Source of the DNA: Alopecurus myosuroides
Taxonomy: Eukaryota; Streptophyta; Magnoliopsida; Poales; Poaceae
Length of the DNA: 64,000 nucleotides
Reading direction: 5' to 3'
Assembly (NCBI GenBank): GCA_028641055.1
Contig: CM054060.1
Location: forward strand, 236,124,833-236,188,832
The notes beneath the pieces were generated by a model, which worked only from the letters and a program-made list of their open reading frames with translations, did no database searches and had not been told where the DNA came from. Shown here in pieces: positions 25,215 to 36,672 of the stretch. The position numbers and the translations under genes were made by a program. The stretch's first letter is position 1; each line of letters opens with the position of its first letter.

Positions 25215-25752
25215 TCTCCATCGCCATGAGTTCGAATTCCCGCAACCACACATATATAAACCTGGGACACTATCCGGTAAGAAAGAAAGACCAACTGTAT
25301 AATTACCCTGTTACGGTGTAACATTTGGAGATCTTTGTTATGTACATATCGTATTCGGCTATATATGTGTCTTATAGTCAAACGACTATAGCAATAGTAA
25401 TACTGAAACTACCGATAATATTGACGACATGTTTCTACGGTATACTGGGTCTTATGCATCATCGTTGTTTCCCCAAACAAATCTGACCTCATATATTACT
25501 GGAAACACCACAACTCTTTGTGTTATTTCCACACAGTCAGAAAACCAATACTATTATAACATATGAACCAATCATAAAGGCATAACTGGGGACATTGATG
25601 GTGTTGATATTCCACACATGTATTAGGGGTTTCCTCCAAATACACATTATCCAGAACTGACACAATTATAGCACCGAATCATGAACTCAATCACGAAATA
25701 GAAATATTAATAATAACACTTTATTATTTCCTCTAGGGCATATTTCCATCAT
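25215..25752 (-). mobile_element. Old Copia LTR relic (Angela/Maximus-like), 5' part
   Basis: On the minus strand it begins TGATGGAAATATGCCC at 25752, a mutated TGTTGGAAATATGCCC start, and runs into the Copia-type element at 25214, continuing at 11996. It sits directly against the acidic ORF remnant at 25753. Confidence 0.7.
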
Positions 25753-25984
25753 CCTCGTCATCGGCGGCATAGTTCTCTATGTCATTGTCGTAGTCGCAAG
25801 GGAAGGCATCCTCCTCATACGTTGGGCCCTCCTCCTCGGAGTACTCATCGGGATCGTCTAAGTGGTCATCTTAGTCAGAGCAGGAGTCCAACGGTGCCTC
25901 CTCCAAATAGGGGACATAGTCCTGCTGGTCCTCAGTGTTGTAGTCATCGCTTGGAAGGGGATCGTCCAGGTTGACCAAGCCCAT
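25753..25984 (-). pseudogene. Remnant of an unknown acidic protein
   Basis: ATG at 25984 opens MGLVNLDDPLPSDDYNTEDQ, a strongly acidic chain that meets TAA at 25871-25873. It then goes on in the same frame with DDHLDDPDEYSEEEGPTYEE until the LTR at 25752 cuts it. Aspartate, glutamate and tyrosine dominate. I do not recognise the family. It could be the N-terminus of a host protein or an accessory ORF of a transposon. The continuing acidic composition after one stop indicates a recently broken frame. Confidence 0.45.
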
Positions 25985-26324
25985 GGTGTTAATCGAGAGA
26001 GAGAACAACGGGGCTATGGAGAAAATTAAAGAATGATGTGGTTTTACAATGGGGCTGGTACTTCTTATTCGCAGGGTACGCCGGCAGAACAGGAATCACG
26101 GCGACGAAATCAATTGTCGAAGTTGACGAGATAAAATAGTGAACCGCTCCTAATTTTTTCACAACTGTGCACTCTCACGACATCTATTTTTTGTATTTTG
26201 TTTACTTCATTTTTGTTACGTTCATGTGTGTTGTACATATGTCGAATAGGTTACGTGCACTCATGCACACTTACATCTCTCGGGTACCCGTTCGTAGCCT
26301 CTTTCGTGTCACTTAGTAGCCAAT

Positions 26325-27250
26325 TTATACGTGTCTCACGTATCTATTTTTTTATTGTTTCATGCTTGTTTTACACCATTGATACATGTTTCTACTACCT
26401 TTTTTATATCATTTTAGGGTATTTTTTGGATTAACCTGTTAACAAGATGCCAAGCACCATTTCAGGTTTTTTGTTGTTTTTAAGTTCTACAAAACTTATT
26501 CTGCAAAAGTTCGGAAGACCCCCCAAATCTAGGAAGATAAGTTTGTACCCGATACGAAGACGGTATCCAAAGGGGGCGTGGAGAGGAGTACTGGGGGAAG
26601 GGGGATCCCTATGCGCGGTCCAGGGGGTCGTGCCTCTACCCGCCTGGGACCTCCTGGCCTCCCCAAGTCAGAACTTTGCCTATAAATTTCCCCTTGACCT
26701 ACAAACTATAGGGCGGGCAATATTTTCCATAAAACGTCTATAAAGACGCCGCCATCTTAAAACCCTAATACGGTGTTCCTGCAGTACTGTTCTGGCAGCC
26801 TCTCGGAGGAAGAAATTGTCACTAGAGGCCTCTTCATTGCCATAATTTCCTCCGAAGTGATGCGTAAGTAGGTTATCCTTGGACTAAGGGTCCATAACAT
26901 TAGGTAGATGGTTGTCTCTTCTCCTTGTTCTACCATAACACATTATTGTGAGCTTCCTAATGTGATCAAGATCGTTCTTGTATAATTGCTACATGTTGTG
27001 TTTGCCGGGATCCAATGATTTGTGAAGTTATGATCAGATTGTTTATGTTTCTTAGATGATATTGTTACCATTACCATCTACATATTTTATTTAAGTTGTT
27101 TCATGCTCTCCGATGTATGTGGTTACTTTGGCCAAGTGATTGCTTATATTCCCAAGAGAGGGTTTTGTGCTAGATAGTGGGTTCATTCCTTCTTCGTGCC
27201 TAGACTCGAGTGACAACAACGACTAAGGTGAGGGATGTTTTGTTTCCACT
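26325..27250 (+). repeat. Gypsy-type LTR, 5' piece
   Basis: Starts near a mutated TGATACGT (TTATACGTGTCTCACGTATC at about 26325) and carries phrases of grass gypsy LTRs (GATGCCAAGCACC; GAAGTGATGCGTAAGTAG). It is interrupted at 27250 by the CACTA element, resumes at 34666, is interrupted again at 34948 and resumes at 36673. Confidence 0.7.
26681..26687 (+). promoter_or_regulatory. TATA box of the gypsy-type LTR
   Basis: TATAAAT in CCTATAAATTTCCCC, in the position expected for the U3/R border of this LTR type. Confidence 0.5.
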
Positions 27251-27289
27251 CACTAATGGAAACAACCCCTCTCGTCCAGGGGGCCAGGG

Positions 27290-27530
27290 GGCATCTGTCC
27301 CGGCTGCAACCAAATCCGGGACAAATGCCATGCATTGGTCCCAGTTCTTGCGCCCGGTGCAACAGAAACCGCCTGGGGGCATTGGTCCCGGTTCGTGGGG
27401 GAGATATCGGTCCTGGCTCGTGCCACTGACCGGGATCAATGCCTAGCCACATGCCACGTGGCACGCGCATGAGAATTTGTCCCGGTCCAGGCCACGAACC
27501 GGGACCAATGTCCCCCTTCCCCTATATATA
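27290..27530. repeat. Left subterminal repeats of the CACTA element
   Basis: Repeated TCCCGG(T/C) and CCGGGA(C/T)CAAT units in both orientations, for example near 27297, 27316, 27386, 27478 and 27499. Confidence 0.7.
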
Positions 27531-27816
27531 CTGCCCCAACCCCCCCACCCTTCCATCTTTTTTTTTGCTTGGAGGTGTGAGAGAGGTAGGTGTTAGTGTG
27601 TTTTATTTTACTATGCACACGAGGTGTTCGACGAAATTCCCGAGCCACATATAAGCTCACTAAAAATGGTATCTTCGAACGAGGTTAACAAACTTATCTT
27701 TTTCATCTGTAACTGATACATAAAAAAGTAGTATTTGTCGATGTACTGTGGTCATCTCTGTATTAATATGTTATTGTAATGTATTTTTGATAAACTTCAT
27801 TAATTATACGATGCAG

Positions 27817-30800
27817 ATGGATGCACGACAGCGATGGATGTACGGTGACCGACGCACTTCCGAGTATATGGCAGGCCTGAATGCATTTCTTGCTGTAGCT
27901 CAGGCAAACAAAGATAATGGCTTCATGTGTTGCCCATGTGTTGATTGTCGGAACGTCAGAGAGCACTCTTCCGAAAGAATCCTTCACGGCCATCTACTTC
28001 GGAGAGGTTTCATGCCCAGCTATAATTGCTGGACCAAGCATGGAGAAAGAGGGGTTGTGATGGAAGACGATGAAGAAGAAGAAGAAGATCCTTTGTTCCC
28101 TGAATATGACGATACTGCAATGGAAGAGAATGGAGAAGAAGGAGGTGATCAAGAACAGGCATCAGAAGAGCCCGATGATGATCTTGGCCGAGTTATTGCT
28201 GATGCAAGGGAAGACTGTGAAAATAAATTGGAGAGGTTGAAGCTGGACAACATGTTACAGGATCACAAAAAATTGTTGTACCCAAATTGCGAAGATGGTA
28301 GCACAAAGCTCGGTACCACACTGGAGTTGCTGAAATGGAAGGCACAGAACGGTGTGACTGACAAGGCATTTGAGAGTTTACTTCAACTAATGAAGCCAAA
28401 ACTTCCAAAGGATAACGAATTTCCTGAGAGTACGTACGAAGCAAAGAAAGCTCTCTGCCCTCTAGGATTAGATGTGCAGAAGATACATGCATGCATTAAT
28501 GACTGCATCCTCTTCCGCGGTGAGAAGTATGAGAATTTGGATGAATGTCCGATATGCACTGCACTGCGGTATAAGATCAGAGCAGATGACCCTGGTGATG
28601 TCGACGGAGAGCCCCCCGTAAGAGGGTTCCTGCTAAGGTGATGTGGTATGCTCCTATAATACCACGACTGAAACGTCTGTTTAGAAACAAAGAGCATGTG
28701 AGGTTGTTGCGATGGCACAAAGAAGACCGTAAGAAAGACGGAAAGTTGAGGCACCCCGCCGATGGATCGCAGTGGAGAAAGATCGAGAGAGACTTCCCAG
28801 ACTTTGCAGGAGAGGCGAGAAACTTATGGTTTGGTCTAAGTACAGATGGCTTTAATCCTTTTGGGGAGCAGAGCTCCAGTCATAGCACTTGGCATGTAAC
28901 TCTATGTATGTACAACCTTCCTTCTTGGTTGTGCATGAAGCGCAAGTTCATTATGATGCCAGTTCTCATCCAAGGCCCGAGGCAACCTGGCAATGACATT
29001 GATGTGTATCTAAGGCCATTAGTGGAAGAACTCTTACAATTGTGGGGCAAACCAGGTGTACGTGTGTGGGATGAGAACGAACAAAAGCCATTTGACCTAC
29101 GGGCGTTGCTTTTCTTAACCATCAATGATTGGCCTTCTCTTAGTAACATTTCCGGACATACAAACAAGGGATACAATGCATGCACACACTGTTTAGATAA
29201 GACTGACAGTGTTTTTTTTTGGATAAATGTAAAAAGGTTGTATACCTGGGGCATCGTAGATTTCTTGCGATCAAGCATCCCGTAAGAAAGAAAGGAGGGA
29301 AGCATTTCAGAGGTGAGGCAGATAACCGGAAGAAGCCTGAGCTCCGTAGTGGTAATGATATATTCGATATGGTCAAGGACCTAGAAGAATCTTTGGTAAG
29401 GCTGCTAGCAGCCAACCAGTTCCGTACGACCCTGATAAGCGCGCACTCATGTGGAAGAAGAAATCTATATTTTGGGAGCTACCCTATTGGAAAGTTTTAG
29501 AGGTCCGGTCTTCGATCGACGTGATGCACGTGACAAAGAATCTCTGTGTCAATCTGCTATGCTTCCTGGGCGTGTATGGGAAGTCCAAAGATACGCCAGA
29601 AGCACGGGAGGACCAGCAACGTATGAAAGACCCAAGCAACAAGCACACAGATACAGGGCGCCATTACTTAAGCAGCTACGCTCTTACTAAAGCAGAGAAG
29701 GAAATATTCTTTGAAGTCCTTTACAGTATCAAGGTTCCGTCTGGCTTCTCGTCGAGTATAAAGGGGATAATAAACATGGCAGAGAAAAAATTCCAAAACC
29801 TGAAGTCTCATGACTGCCACGTGATTATGACGCAGTTGCTTCCGATTGCATTGAGGGGGCTTCTACCGGAAAATGTTCGAGTACCCATTGTGAAGCTATG
29901 TGCATTCATGAACGCAATATCTCAGAAGGTAATCGATCCAGAAATTCTGACAAGATTACAGAGGGATGTGGTCCAGTGTCTTGTTAGTTTTGAGTTGGTG
30001 TTCCCACCATCCTTCTTCAACATTATGACTCATCTCCTCGTTCACCTATGTGAAGAGATTCATATTCTTGGTCCGGTATTTCTACACAATATGTTCCCCT
30101 TTGAGAGGTTCATGGGAGTCTTGAAGAAATATGTTCATAACCGTGCTATGCCAGAAGGAAGCATCTCGAAGGGCTATGGAACAGAGGAGGTCATTGGGTT
30201 CTGTGTTGACTTTATTCCTGACCTTAAGACAATTGGTGTTCCTGAATCGCGGCATGAGGGGAGACTGAGGGGAAAAGGAACGCTGGGAAAGAAAACAATG
30301 ATACCTAGGGACGGACATTCTTTCACCAAAGCACACTACACAGTTCTACAAAATTCTATGTTCATGGCTACGTATCTCGAGGAACACAAGAATATTGTAC
30401 GGTCTGCAAACCCGGGGAAGGATGACTCATGGATTAAACGCAAACACATGGAGACTTTCGGAAGTTGGTTGCAAACACATCTTATAAATGACACCACTGT
30501 TGAAGATCAGCTGTACATGTTGGCAGGGTCACCATCTTCGAATATTGGGAGTTTTCAAGGGTACGAGATAAATGGGAATACATTTTACACGAGCTCCCAA
30601 GATAAGAAGAGCAACAACCAAAACAGTGGTGTCCGCTTTGATACAACAAACGAGAATGGAAAAAATGACACATACTATGGTTACATAGAGGAGATATGGG
30701 AACTTGACTATGGACCTTCTTTTAAGGTCCCTTTGTTCAAGTGCAAATGGGTCAACCTGAATGGAGAAGGGGTAAAGGTAGACCCGCTTTATGGAATGAC

Positions 30801-31119
30801 AACAGTGGATCTCAACAATATTGGTTACAATGACGAACCATTCGTCCTAGCCAATGATGTGGCTCAGGTCTTCTATGTGAAGGACATGTTTTCCAGACCG
30901 AAGAAAAGAAAAAATAAGGAAACAAATTCATCATACGATGAGCCGAAGCGTCACATAGTTCTCTCAGGGAAAAGAAACATCGTGGGAATCGAGGACACGA
31001 CAGACATGTCAGAAGATTATAATAAGTTTGTTGAAATTCCATCCTTCACAGTGAAAGCTGACCACACCATCCCGTTAAATAATGAAGATGCTCCATGGTT
31101 ACGGCCGAAGCGATCATAA
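27817..31119 (+). pseudogene. TNP2/En-Spm CACTA transposase (three frameshifts)
   Basis: The reading starts MDARQRWMYGDRR at 27817. An N-terminal transposase-associated domain ends in GFMCCPCVDCRN, then an acidic linker (about 28060-28130), then the Transposase_21 domain (28340-29500, with DGFNPFG and SGHTNKGYNACTHC). Two C-terminal domains of unknown function typical of plant TNP2 follow (LKSHDCHVIMTQLLP near 29800; YYGYIEEIWELDYG near 30680). The stop is at 31117-31119. The frame is lost three times: in a C6 run at 28612-28617 (one base missing), at a T9 run at 29212-29220, and near 29389-29396. Otherwise the protein is full-length and well kept, implying recent loss of function or assembly errors. 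In the family this enzyme cuts the CACTA ends in the nucleus. Confidence 0.92.
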
Positions 31120-31811
31120 GCAAGGGACAAGGGTTCATGGACCATCTCTACACGAAGAAATTTCAGAAGACTAACAGGGATGTTGTTGGTGATGTGTAAT
31201 AGTAAACGTGGAATACATGATCATAGTTCTGTTGAAAAAGTGTTCACAAATATTCTGTAATAATAAACGCGATTTTGTTAGCCAAAATGATATTTATACC
31301 TATTCTGTGATTATGAACGGAGTAGGTGCAAGTTTGACCAATAATTTGTATTGACCGGTCAAAATCTCGCAAGCATTGAGTGCTTGACAACTATGACCAG
31401 CCTGACTTCATTATCATCTCAACCAGCGGCCACCCACGCACTTTTCTGTTTCTCTCTCGTCCGTATCGTCCATTGAGATGTGCTTTGCACACAGGGCCGC
31501 TGTAACCAGCCCTGTGTGCAGCCATATGGGCTTTGCCTTATGGGCGTCATATATTCTGCGCAGATATTGCAGGCACACTTCAAAGTGATAGTACCGATAC
31601 CATCCTGGAGCAAGTTGAGCTTATTTTGCAAGCAAAGCTGCATGACAAACCTTCCTTGAGCACTTTCTGGTTCAGAACGATGTTACCAACAGTGAACCTC
31701 GCAGAGGAAGTAGTAAGAATAATAGAAATGCAGAGATTCTATGTGAAGGACATGTCCTCCAGACTTCGAAGTGATATTACGGATACCATATTGACAGATA
31801 TCCTTAAAACA

Positions 31812-32239
31812 GAAATAGATCTTCGGTACTTCTTTAACAGTTATGATAAATATTTGGAGGAGAAACGTCTAGTTGAACAACAAGCTAACTACCTTGGAGT
31901 TCAAATGACGCAAAGGGTTGCACCCGTGCGGTTACTTTGGCAAGCTGCTAATGCATACACTCCTGCAATGTAGGTCTTCCGTGTTGCCAGGTACTGAAGG
32001 TTCTTGAGATCAGAAATATCAAAGAAATTCCACCACACTATGTTTTGAAAAGATGGCGAAAGAATGCTCAGAGTAAACCTTCGAAGGAAAACTATGGTTT
32101 TTCTGTTGTAGACGAAGATCTCAAATTCACCGTGTCAATAAGGTACAACTCGCTTTGTCGAACTTTATATAAATCACCTGGGATGCCTTGTATGCTCTGG
32201 ACTCACTCGAAAGATCACGAGAGAAAACAAAAATTGTAA
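31812..32239 (+). pseudogene. Captured fragment of a FAR1/FHY3-type gene
   Basis: Two blocks in different frames resemble FAR1-related (MULE-derived) transcription factors. Block A (31812-31970) reads EIDLRYFFNSYDKYLEEKR and ends LLWQAANAYTPAM, like the C-terminal part of the MULE domain. Block B (about 31982-32239) reads QVLKVLEIRNIKEIPPHYVL followed by KRWRKNAQS, like the segment directly after the SWIM zinc finger. The part between them, including the CxHC zinc ligands, is missing, so an exon or part of one was deleted. FAR1 proteins are not part of CACTA elements, so this looks like transduplication of host (or MULE) sequence. It is probably non-coding now. Assignment rests on recalled motifs. 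Confidence 0.6.
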
Positions 32240-32484
32240 GATATTTATATTCAAATTATATGCAAATGGTAAAATAATTAATAGTTTCAATAGTTAGAAT
32301 AATTATTTAGTTAAACGAAAAATGGATTTGAATTAGTTATGCAAATTCTAGCATTTTTCATGTTGAAATTTTTGTCAAATTCGAAAGTATATAGAAGTTG
32401 TTAATGTGCAAACTTAAACAATTTTCAAATTTTGGCGCTAAAATTTTTTGGGCGCGCAGGGTGCCACCAAAATTCGAAATAAGT

Positions 32485-32560
32485 TTTGGTCCCGGCCCGT
32501 GGTACCAACCGGGACCAAAGGGGCTCTAGTCCCGGTTGGTGGCACGGGCCAGGACTAGAG
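32485..32560. repeat. Internal palindromes made of CACTA subterminal motifs
   Basis: Two hairpins lie side by side. TTTGGTCCCGG (32485-32495) pairs with CCGGGACCAAA (32509-32519), and CTCTAGTCC (from 32524) pairs with GGACTAGAG (32552-32560). These are the same motifs as in the subterminal regions, but placed 2.1 kb from the right end, between the two genes. Confidence 0.65.
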
Positions 32561-33917
32561 GCCCAGTTGTATAAATATCTCGGCCCTCTCTCCAGGCCGA
32601 GCGACCACCCAGGACAGCGGACATGCCTTGGCGAAGCCCTGCCGGCGACGGGAACGGGTAGGAAGATCCCGTCGGCGCTTGTTCCGCCGGCGGGGTTGAA
32701 CTAGGGACGCGTTGTTTCGACACAAATATATATTAAAAAAAGGCCCGGGGGCCGTGCTTACATAGGGGGGCGGCGCGGTCACAGGCGGTCGGCCGTGCTT
32801 ACATATAGGGGGCGGCTGCGCGGCCACAGGCGGCCGGCCGTTTCTTGGGGGGTGGTGGTGGGTAGCGTAGTCTATTTTGGGGGGGGGGCTTACCGGCGCC
32901 GACCTACTCCTCCTCGTCGGAGGGGATGCAGTGGTAGGGGGTGCCTGCCACAGGTGGGAAGGCAGCTGGGACGGGCCCGCCGGTGGCTGCGGAGGCATCA
33001 GGGGCGCGTGCGGCGGCGGCGGGGGCAGCTCCTCCGGCTGCGGCGGCGGTGGCGGTGGCGGCAGCTCCTCCGGCGACCATACGCCGCCGGTCCAGGCCCA
33101 GGTCATCCCGTACTCCAGGCCGGGGGGCAGCGGCTGTGGCGGCGGCTGGTCCTCGAACGCCTCCAGCTCGGCGTTCATTGTCTGCCACCAAGGGGCAAGC
33201 GCCAAAGGGGGCGGCATGGCTTCGCCGTCGGCGGCAGCGGCGGCCAGGACCTGCTCCCACCGCTTGACCTCTTCCTCGACGAGGGAGCGGCGGGAGGCCT
33301 CGTAGGCTTCCTCCAAGATAGCCTGGAGCTCGGGGTCCTCGTCCTCGGCGATGTCCTCCAGGAGCCAAAGCTCCGGCTCCCTGCCCGGCGGTGGCGCGGG
33401 GTAGTCGGCGGTGCTCACCTCCTAGGCTGTGGTGATGTAGGAGCGACGGCGCTGGTCGTGCTCCTGCTGGAACCAGGTGGCCCAGTAGGGGGAGCTCCGC
33501 GCGTACGCACGGTCCCTGAGGAGGTGGGCCGGTAGGAGCGCGCCGGCGGTCGATCTCCTCGCGCAAGGCCTCGTTGGTTGGGGCCGGCGGCACGGGGATG
33601 CGCTGCGGGTTCAGGTGCCAGCCATCCGGGAGGTGGACGTCCGGCCAGAACATCGGCGTGGCGTGGTCCCAGTGCCACTCGGCCTCCTCCTTCCGCACGT
33701 ACCGGCGGAAGCGCTTGCCCTTGGGCGCGGCGCGGGGCGGCGCGCGTGATGCCGGAGGTGGAGCGGGGACGCGCGGCTGCCCGCTAATGCGGACACCTCC
33801 CGGGCCGAAGCCGAAGGCCTCCGCCGGCGCGCGGGGGACGCCGGCGCCTCTCTGGCCGGCGCCACTCGAGGACCCGGCCTCGTGCTCGTTCCTGGGGCGC
33901 TTGAACCAGCGCGACAT
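32561..33917 (-). pseudogene. CACTA second ORF, proline-rich protein (broken)
   Basis: ATG at 33917 begins MSRWFKRPRNE, followed by KGKRFRRYVRKEEAEWHWDH and LPDGWHLNPQRIPVP, an arrangement I recall for the opposite-strand ORF of wheat CACTA elements. The frame shifts near 33533-33547. In the next frame it runs DRAYARSSPYWATWFQQEHD, meets TAG at 33422-33424, then continues with an acidic helix and a long proline-rich tail (about 33150-32900). GC content is far above that of its surroundings. In the family this protein may bind subterminal repeats, as TNPA does in maize; that is inference. The broken frame argues against function here. Confidence 0.65.
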
Positions 33918-34429
33918 GGCGGCTAGGGTTGCGTGGGCTGGGACGCGGCCGGGGTGAATGGGATGTACGGGCGGCGGGGGCCCTTTAAAAAGGACCCGGA
34001 GGGGGCCGGCATGCCAACCGGCGGCCGGAACGTGGCGGCGGTTGCAGGCGGCCATGAATGCGGGGGGAGCCGAGGCGTGCCGTTCGTGGCCACGCGCGCG
34101 CGGGGAAGTGGAGGCGCGGGAAGACGAGGCGGCCAGTGGGCCCTTTGACCGCGCGTCCCTGTGGTCTTAATTTAAGGGACCGGGCGAGCCAGCCACTAGG
34201 CTACTGGCCAGTGGCCCCTTTGACCCCGCGTGGCCGGTGGCCCTTTGACCGAATGTAGCCAGTGGGCTTATAATAAAAGACGCGGGCCAGTCGGCCCTTT
34301 GACCAAAATGTAGCCAGTGGGCTTAATTAAATACGTGGGCCAGTGGACGCGGTTGGGGAAGGGGAGGCCGGTTGGGGATTGCGGGACAACAGCGAAAAAA
34401 TTGAAACAAAAAAAACCTGCCGCGGCAGG

Positions 34430-34650
34430 CAAAGTGGGCGGAATATTTGTTTTTTCAGAAAAGGTATCCATCCCGTTCCTAAAACGAACCGGGACGAACT
34501 CCCTGGCCATGTTCGCCACGTGGGCCATCCCTACCATCCCGGGTCCTGGCACAACCGGGACCAATGGGGGAGGGTCATTTGTCCCGGCCGGCCCATCCCG
34601 GTTGCATAACCGGAACAAATGGGCCTTACCAACCGGAACTAATGCCCCTG
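34430..34650. repeat. Right subterminal repeats of the CACTA element
   Basis: Repeated CATCCCG/CCGGGA/CCGGAAC units in both orientations up to 12 bp from the TIR, mirroring the left side. Confidence 0.65.
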
Positions 34651-34665
34651 TTTCCACTAGTGACT

Positions 34666-34948
34666 AAGGATAAAACCGTGGTGTTTATGTCTATATATTG
34701 ATTATAAATATTGCTTACAGTATGTACTGTGCTTGATACAATTACCTGCTTTGCAACTTAATACCAGCAAAAGGCAAGCACGGAAGCGCTCTCAAGGTGG
34801 ATTATTAGTCATAGATAAAATTGGATAATGGTCGATGTATATTTGACATAATGCCTACATAAATATCATAATGAACATTGCTTGTCATAATTATTTGTTG
34901 TTCCAAATCTATCAATTACCAAGCTGTAATTTGTTCATCGAATATGTT
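34666..34948 (+). repeat. Gypsy-type LTR, middle piece
   Basis: Continues 26325-27250 after the CACTA element and its TSD. It contains TAATGCCTACATAAATATCAT and GCTGTAATTTGTTCATCGAA, phrases of grass gypsy LTRs. It is cut by a Copia solo LTR at 34949. Confidence 0.7.
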
Positions 34949-36667
34949 TGTTGGATGTATGCCCTAGAGACAATAAAATACATCAGTTTAATGACTAATG
35001 TATTATGTTTTTATGTTATAAATATTGTCGTCGCTGAATATGAGATTCAGAGGAAAACCCATATGCACGTGTTGAGACATGAACACACCATTATAACCCT
35101 TTATCATGTCTCATAGACAAACTCGTTAATATTAGATGATCACATTTTCCTGGCCATGGATATTTGTTATGTCAATATTAATAGGAGCACATTGTTGTTT
35201 TAACATTGTGGCTGGGTAGACCCAACTAGTTGAGATACTACGAGTTTTGTTTTAGCATTTCTATAAATACTATCATCACAATATGGTTATTTTGTTTTCT
35301 TCCTTTTATCATGATAATATACGGTGTTGTTCGCTGAAAAGTTCGCTTTGGTGTAGTCAAGTATCACACCGTAAACTGGATGATATAAAAGGATATTACT
35401 GGGTATTCGCAAAAGTGTTCATTTCATATAACTAGGCGAAGTAATGGGAACTTACTTAGTAACCAGCATAATTTTTTTCGTATAACGTGTTGGAGTCAAT
35501 ATGGACGTCCACGGTCCTGATGTTCATTATTTATTAGTAAAATAGTTTTCCAATCATGTCTACTAACTATCGAACCTATAGGGGTCACACACTTAAGGCG
35601 TCAAAGTCATTTGTTCACATTGGATGGTACGGGGAAGAGAGTGGGTATCATCCGGGTAATTCCGGCATGATAGAATTAATACTTAGAGATATTATGGAGG
35701 ACATGAGATGTCCCGGGATGTTGGAAATATGTTTCTCACATCAGTAGATAGTTTCAATGATTTTATCTGTTGGGGTCAATGAGTTCCGTAAGAGTTTTGG
35801 GCAAAACGAGAAGTGGGTAGTGCCTGAGGGGAGGAGATCTGCCCCCATGGCCGCACCCATCTTTGGGAGGCTGCCAGGTGGGCCCAAGGGCCCCAAGCAT
35901 GCCGCACCAACTCCCCCGCACCTTCCTTATTCAGGTTCGAAGAGAAAAGGAAAATACATAAGAAAAGGATAGGAAAAAAATAAAAGGAGGGAAATGACTC
36001 TCCCTAGAAGAAAGGACTCCTAGTTGGAATAGGAGTCCAATCTGAGTTGGGGGAGGGGACTTGGTGCGTCCACCACAATGAGGCAGCATATTGGGAGGGG
36101 AACTCCTCCCCTCCCCCCCCCAAGGCAAGTCCCCGTCCTCCCTACTTATAAAACGCACTCCAAGCCTTGAAAGAAAACACATCAATTTGGCCCTTGTGCC
36201 TCTCTCTCTTTCTAGTTGAATTAGAGGGTCAAATTAGAACCCCTCTAATTGAATTAGAGCATATTCTAATTGGTTTTTGAGGTGTCCACTCCCAATTAGA
36301 TATAGCTCTAATCTCTCTCTCTCCCATGTGTTGGGATCTCTCCACCTCAATGTTCACTTGCAGTTCTTAGTTTTGGACGGAGAAGCGCTGCAGGACATTA
36401 GCGGACGTATGTGTGCGAACTCTCGGAGGGGTAACACGTGAGACACTCACTCTATTGGATCCAGAAGGCTGGATACGGGGAGACGGCAGCAGCCCCACCG
36501 CTAGGATTAGCCGTGAGACTCTTCATCAGGCATCACCAGCATCATCATCGACACTCGTTTCGCGCTTCGTGTTGGTAATGATAAGATCTATCCTCTCTTT
36601 TACCTTCATAGTAGATCATGTGTGTTACGTAAGACGAAAATTGTAATTTTCTTCACGCGACCCAATA
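34949..36667 (+). mobile_element. Copia solo LTR, 1.72 kb
   Basis: Begins TGTTGGATGTATGCCC and ends CCCAATA (mutated from CCAACA). Flanks are ATGTT (34944-34948) and GTGTT (36668-36672), a TSD with one mismatch. Blocks such as the CTCTAATTGAATTAGAG region (36230-36330) match the LTRs of the Copia-type element at 11997-25214 in the opposite orientation. No interior or second LTR is present. The gypsy LTR reads on across it. Confidence 0.7.
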
Positions 36668-36672
36668 GTGTT

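Larger units (their letters stand above)
27251..34662 (+). mobile_element. CACTA (En/Spm) DNA transposon, 7.4 kb
   Basis: Ends are CACTAATGGAAAC (left) and, on the minus strand, CACTAGTGGAAAC (right), flanked by the 3-bp TSD ACT at 27248-27250 and 34663-34665. Subterminal regions (about 27290-27530 and 34430-34650) are packed with GGTCCCGG/CCGGGACC motifs in both directions, the usual binding sites of the small CACTA DNA-binding protein. Inside lie a plus-strand TNP2-type transposase pseudogene, a piece of a FAR1-type gene, and a minus-strand proline-rich ORF. The element sits in a gypsy LTR whose sequence is restored on removal. Because the transposase is frameshifted, this copy would need enzyme from elsewhere to move. 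Confidence 0.93.

Noticed and set aside
27210..27660. Several overlapping frames of 64-95 aa on both strands
   Set aside because: They lie in the CACTA subterminal repeats and only reflect GC-rich repeated motifs.
28612..28625. GTAAGAG in the CACTA transposase as a splice donor
   Set aside because: The protein continues at once in the next frame with RVPAKVMWY, so a one-base loss in the C run explains it better than an intron.
32795..33535. 246-aa plus-strand frame in the CACTA element
   Set aside because: Shadow of the proline-rich minus-strand ORF in very GC-rich DNA.
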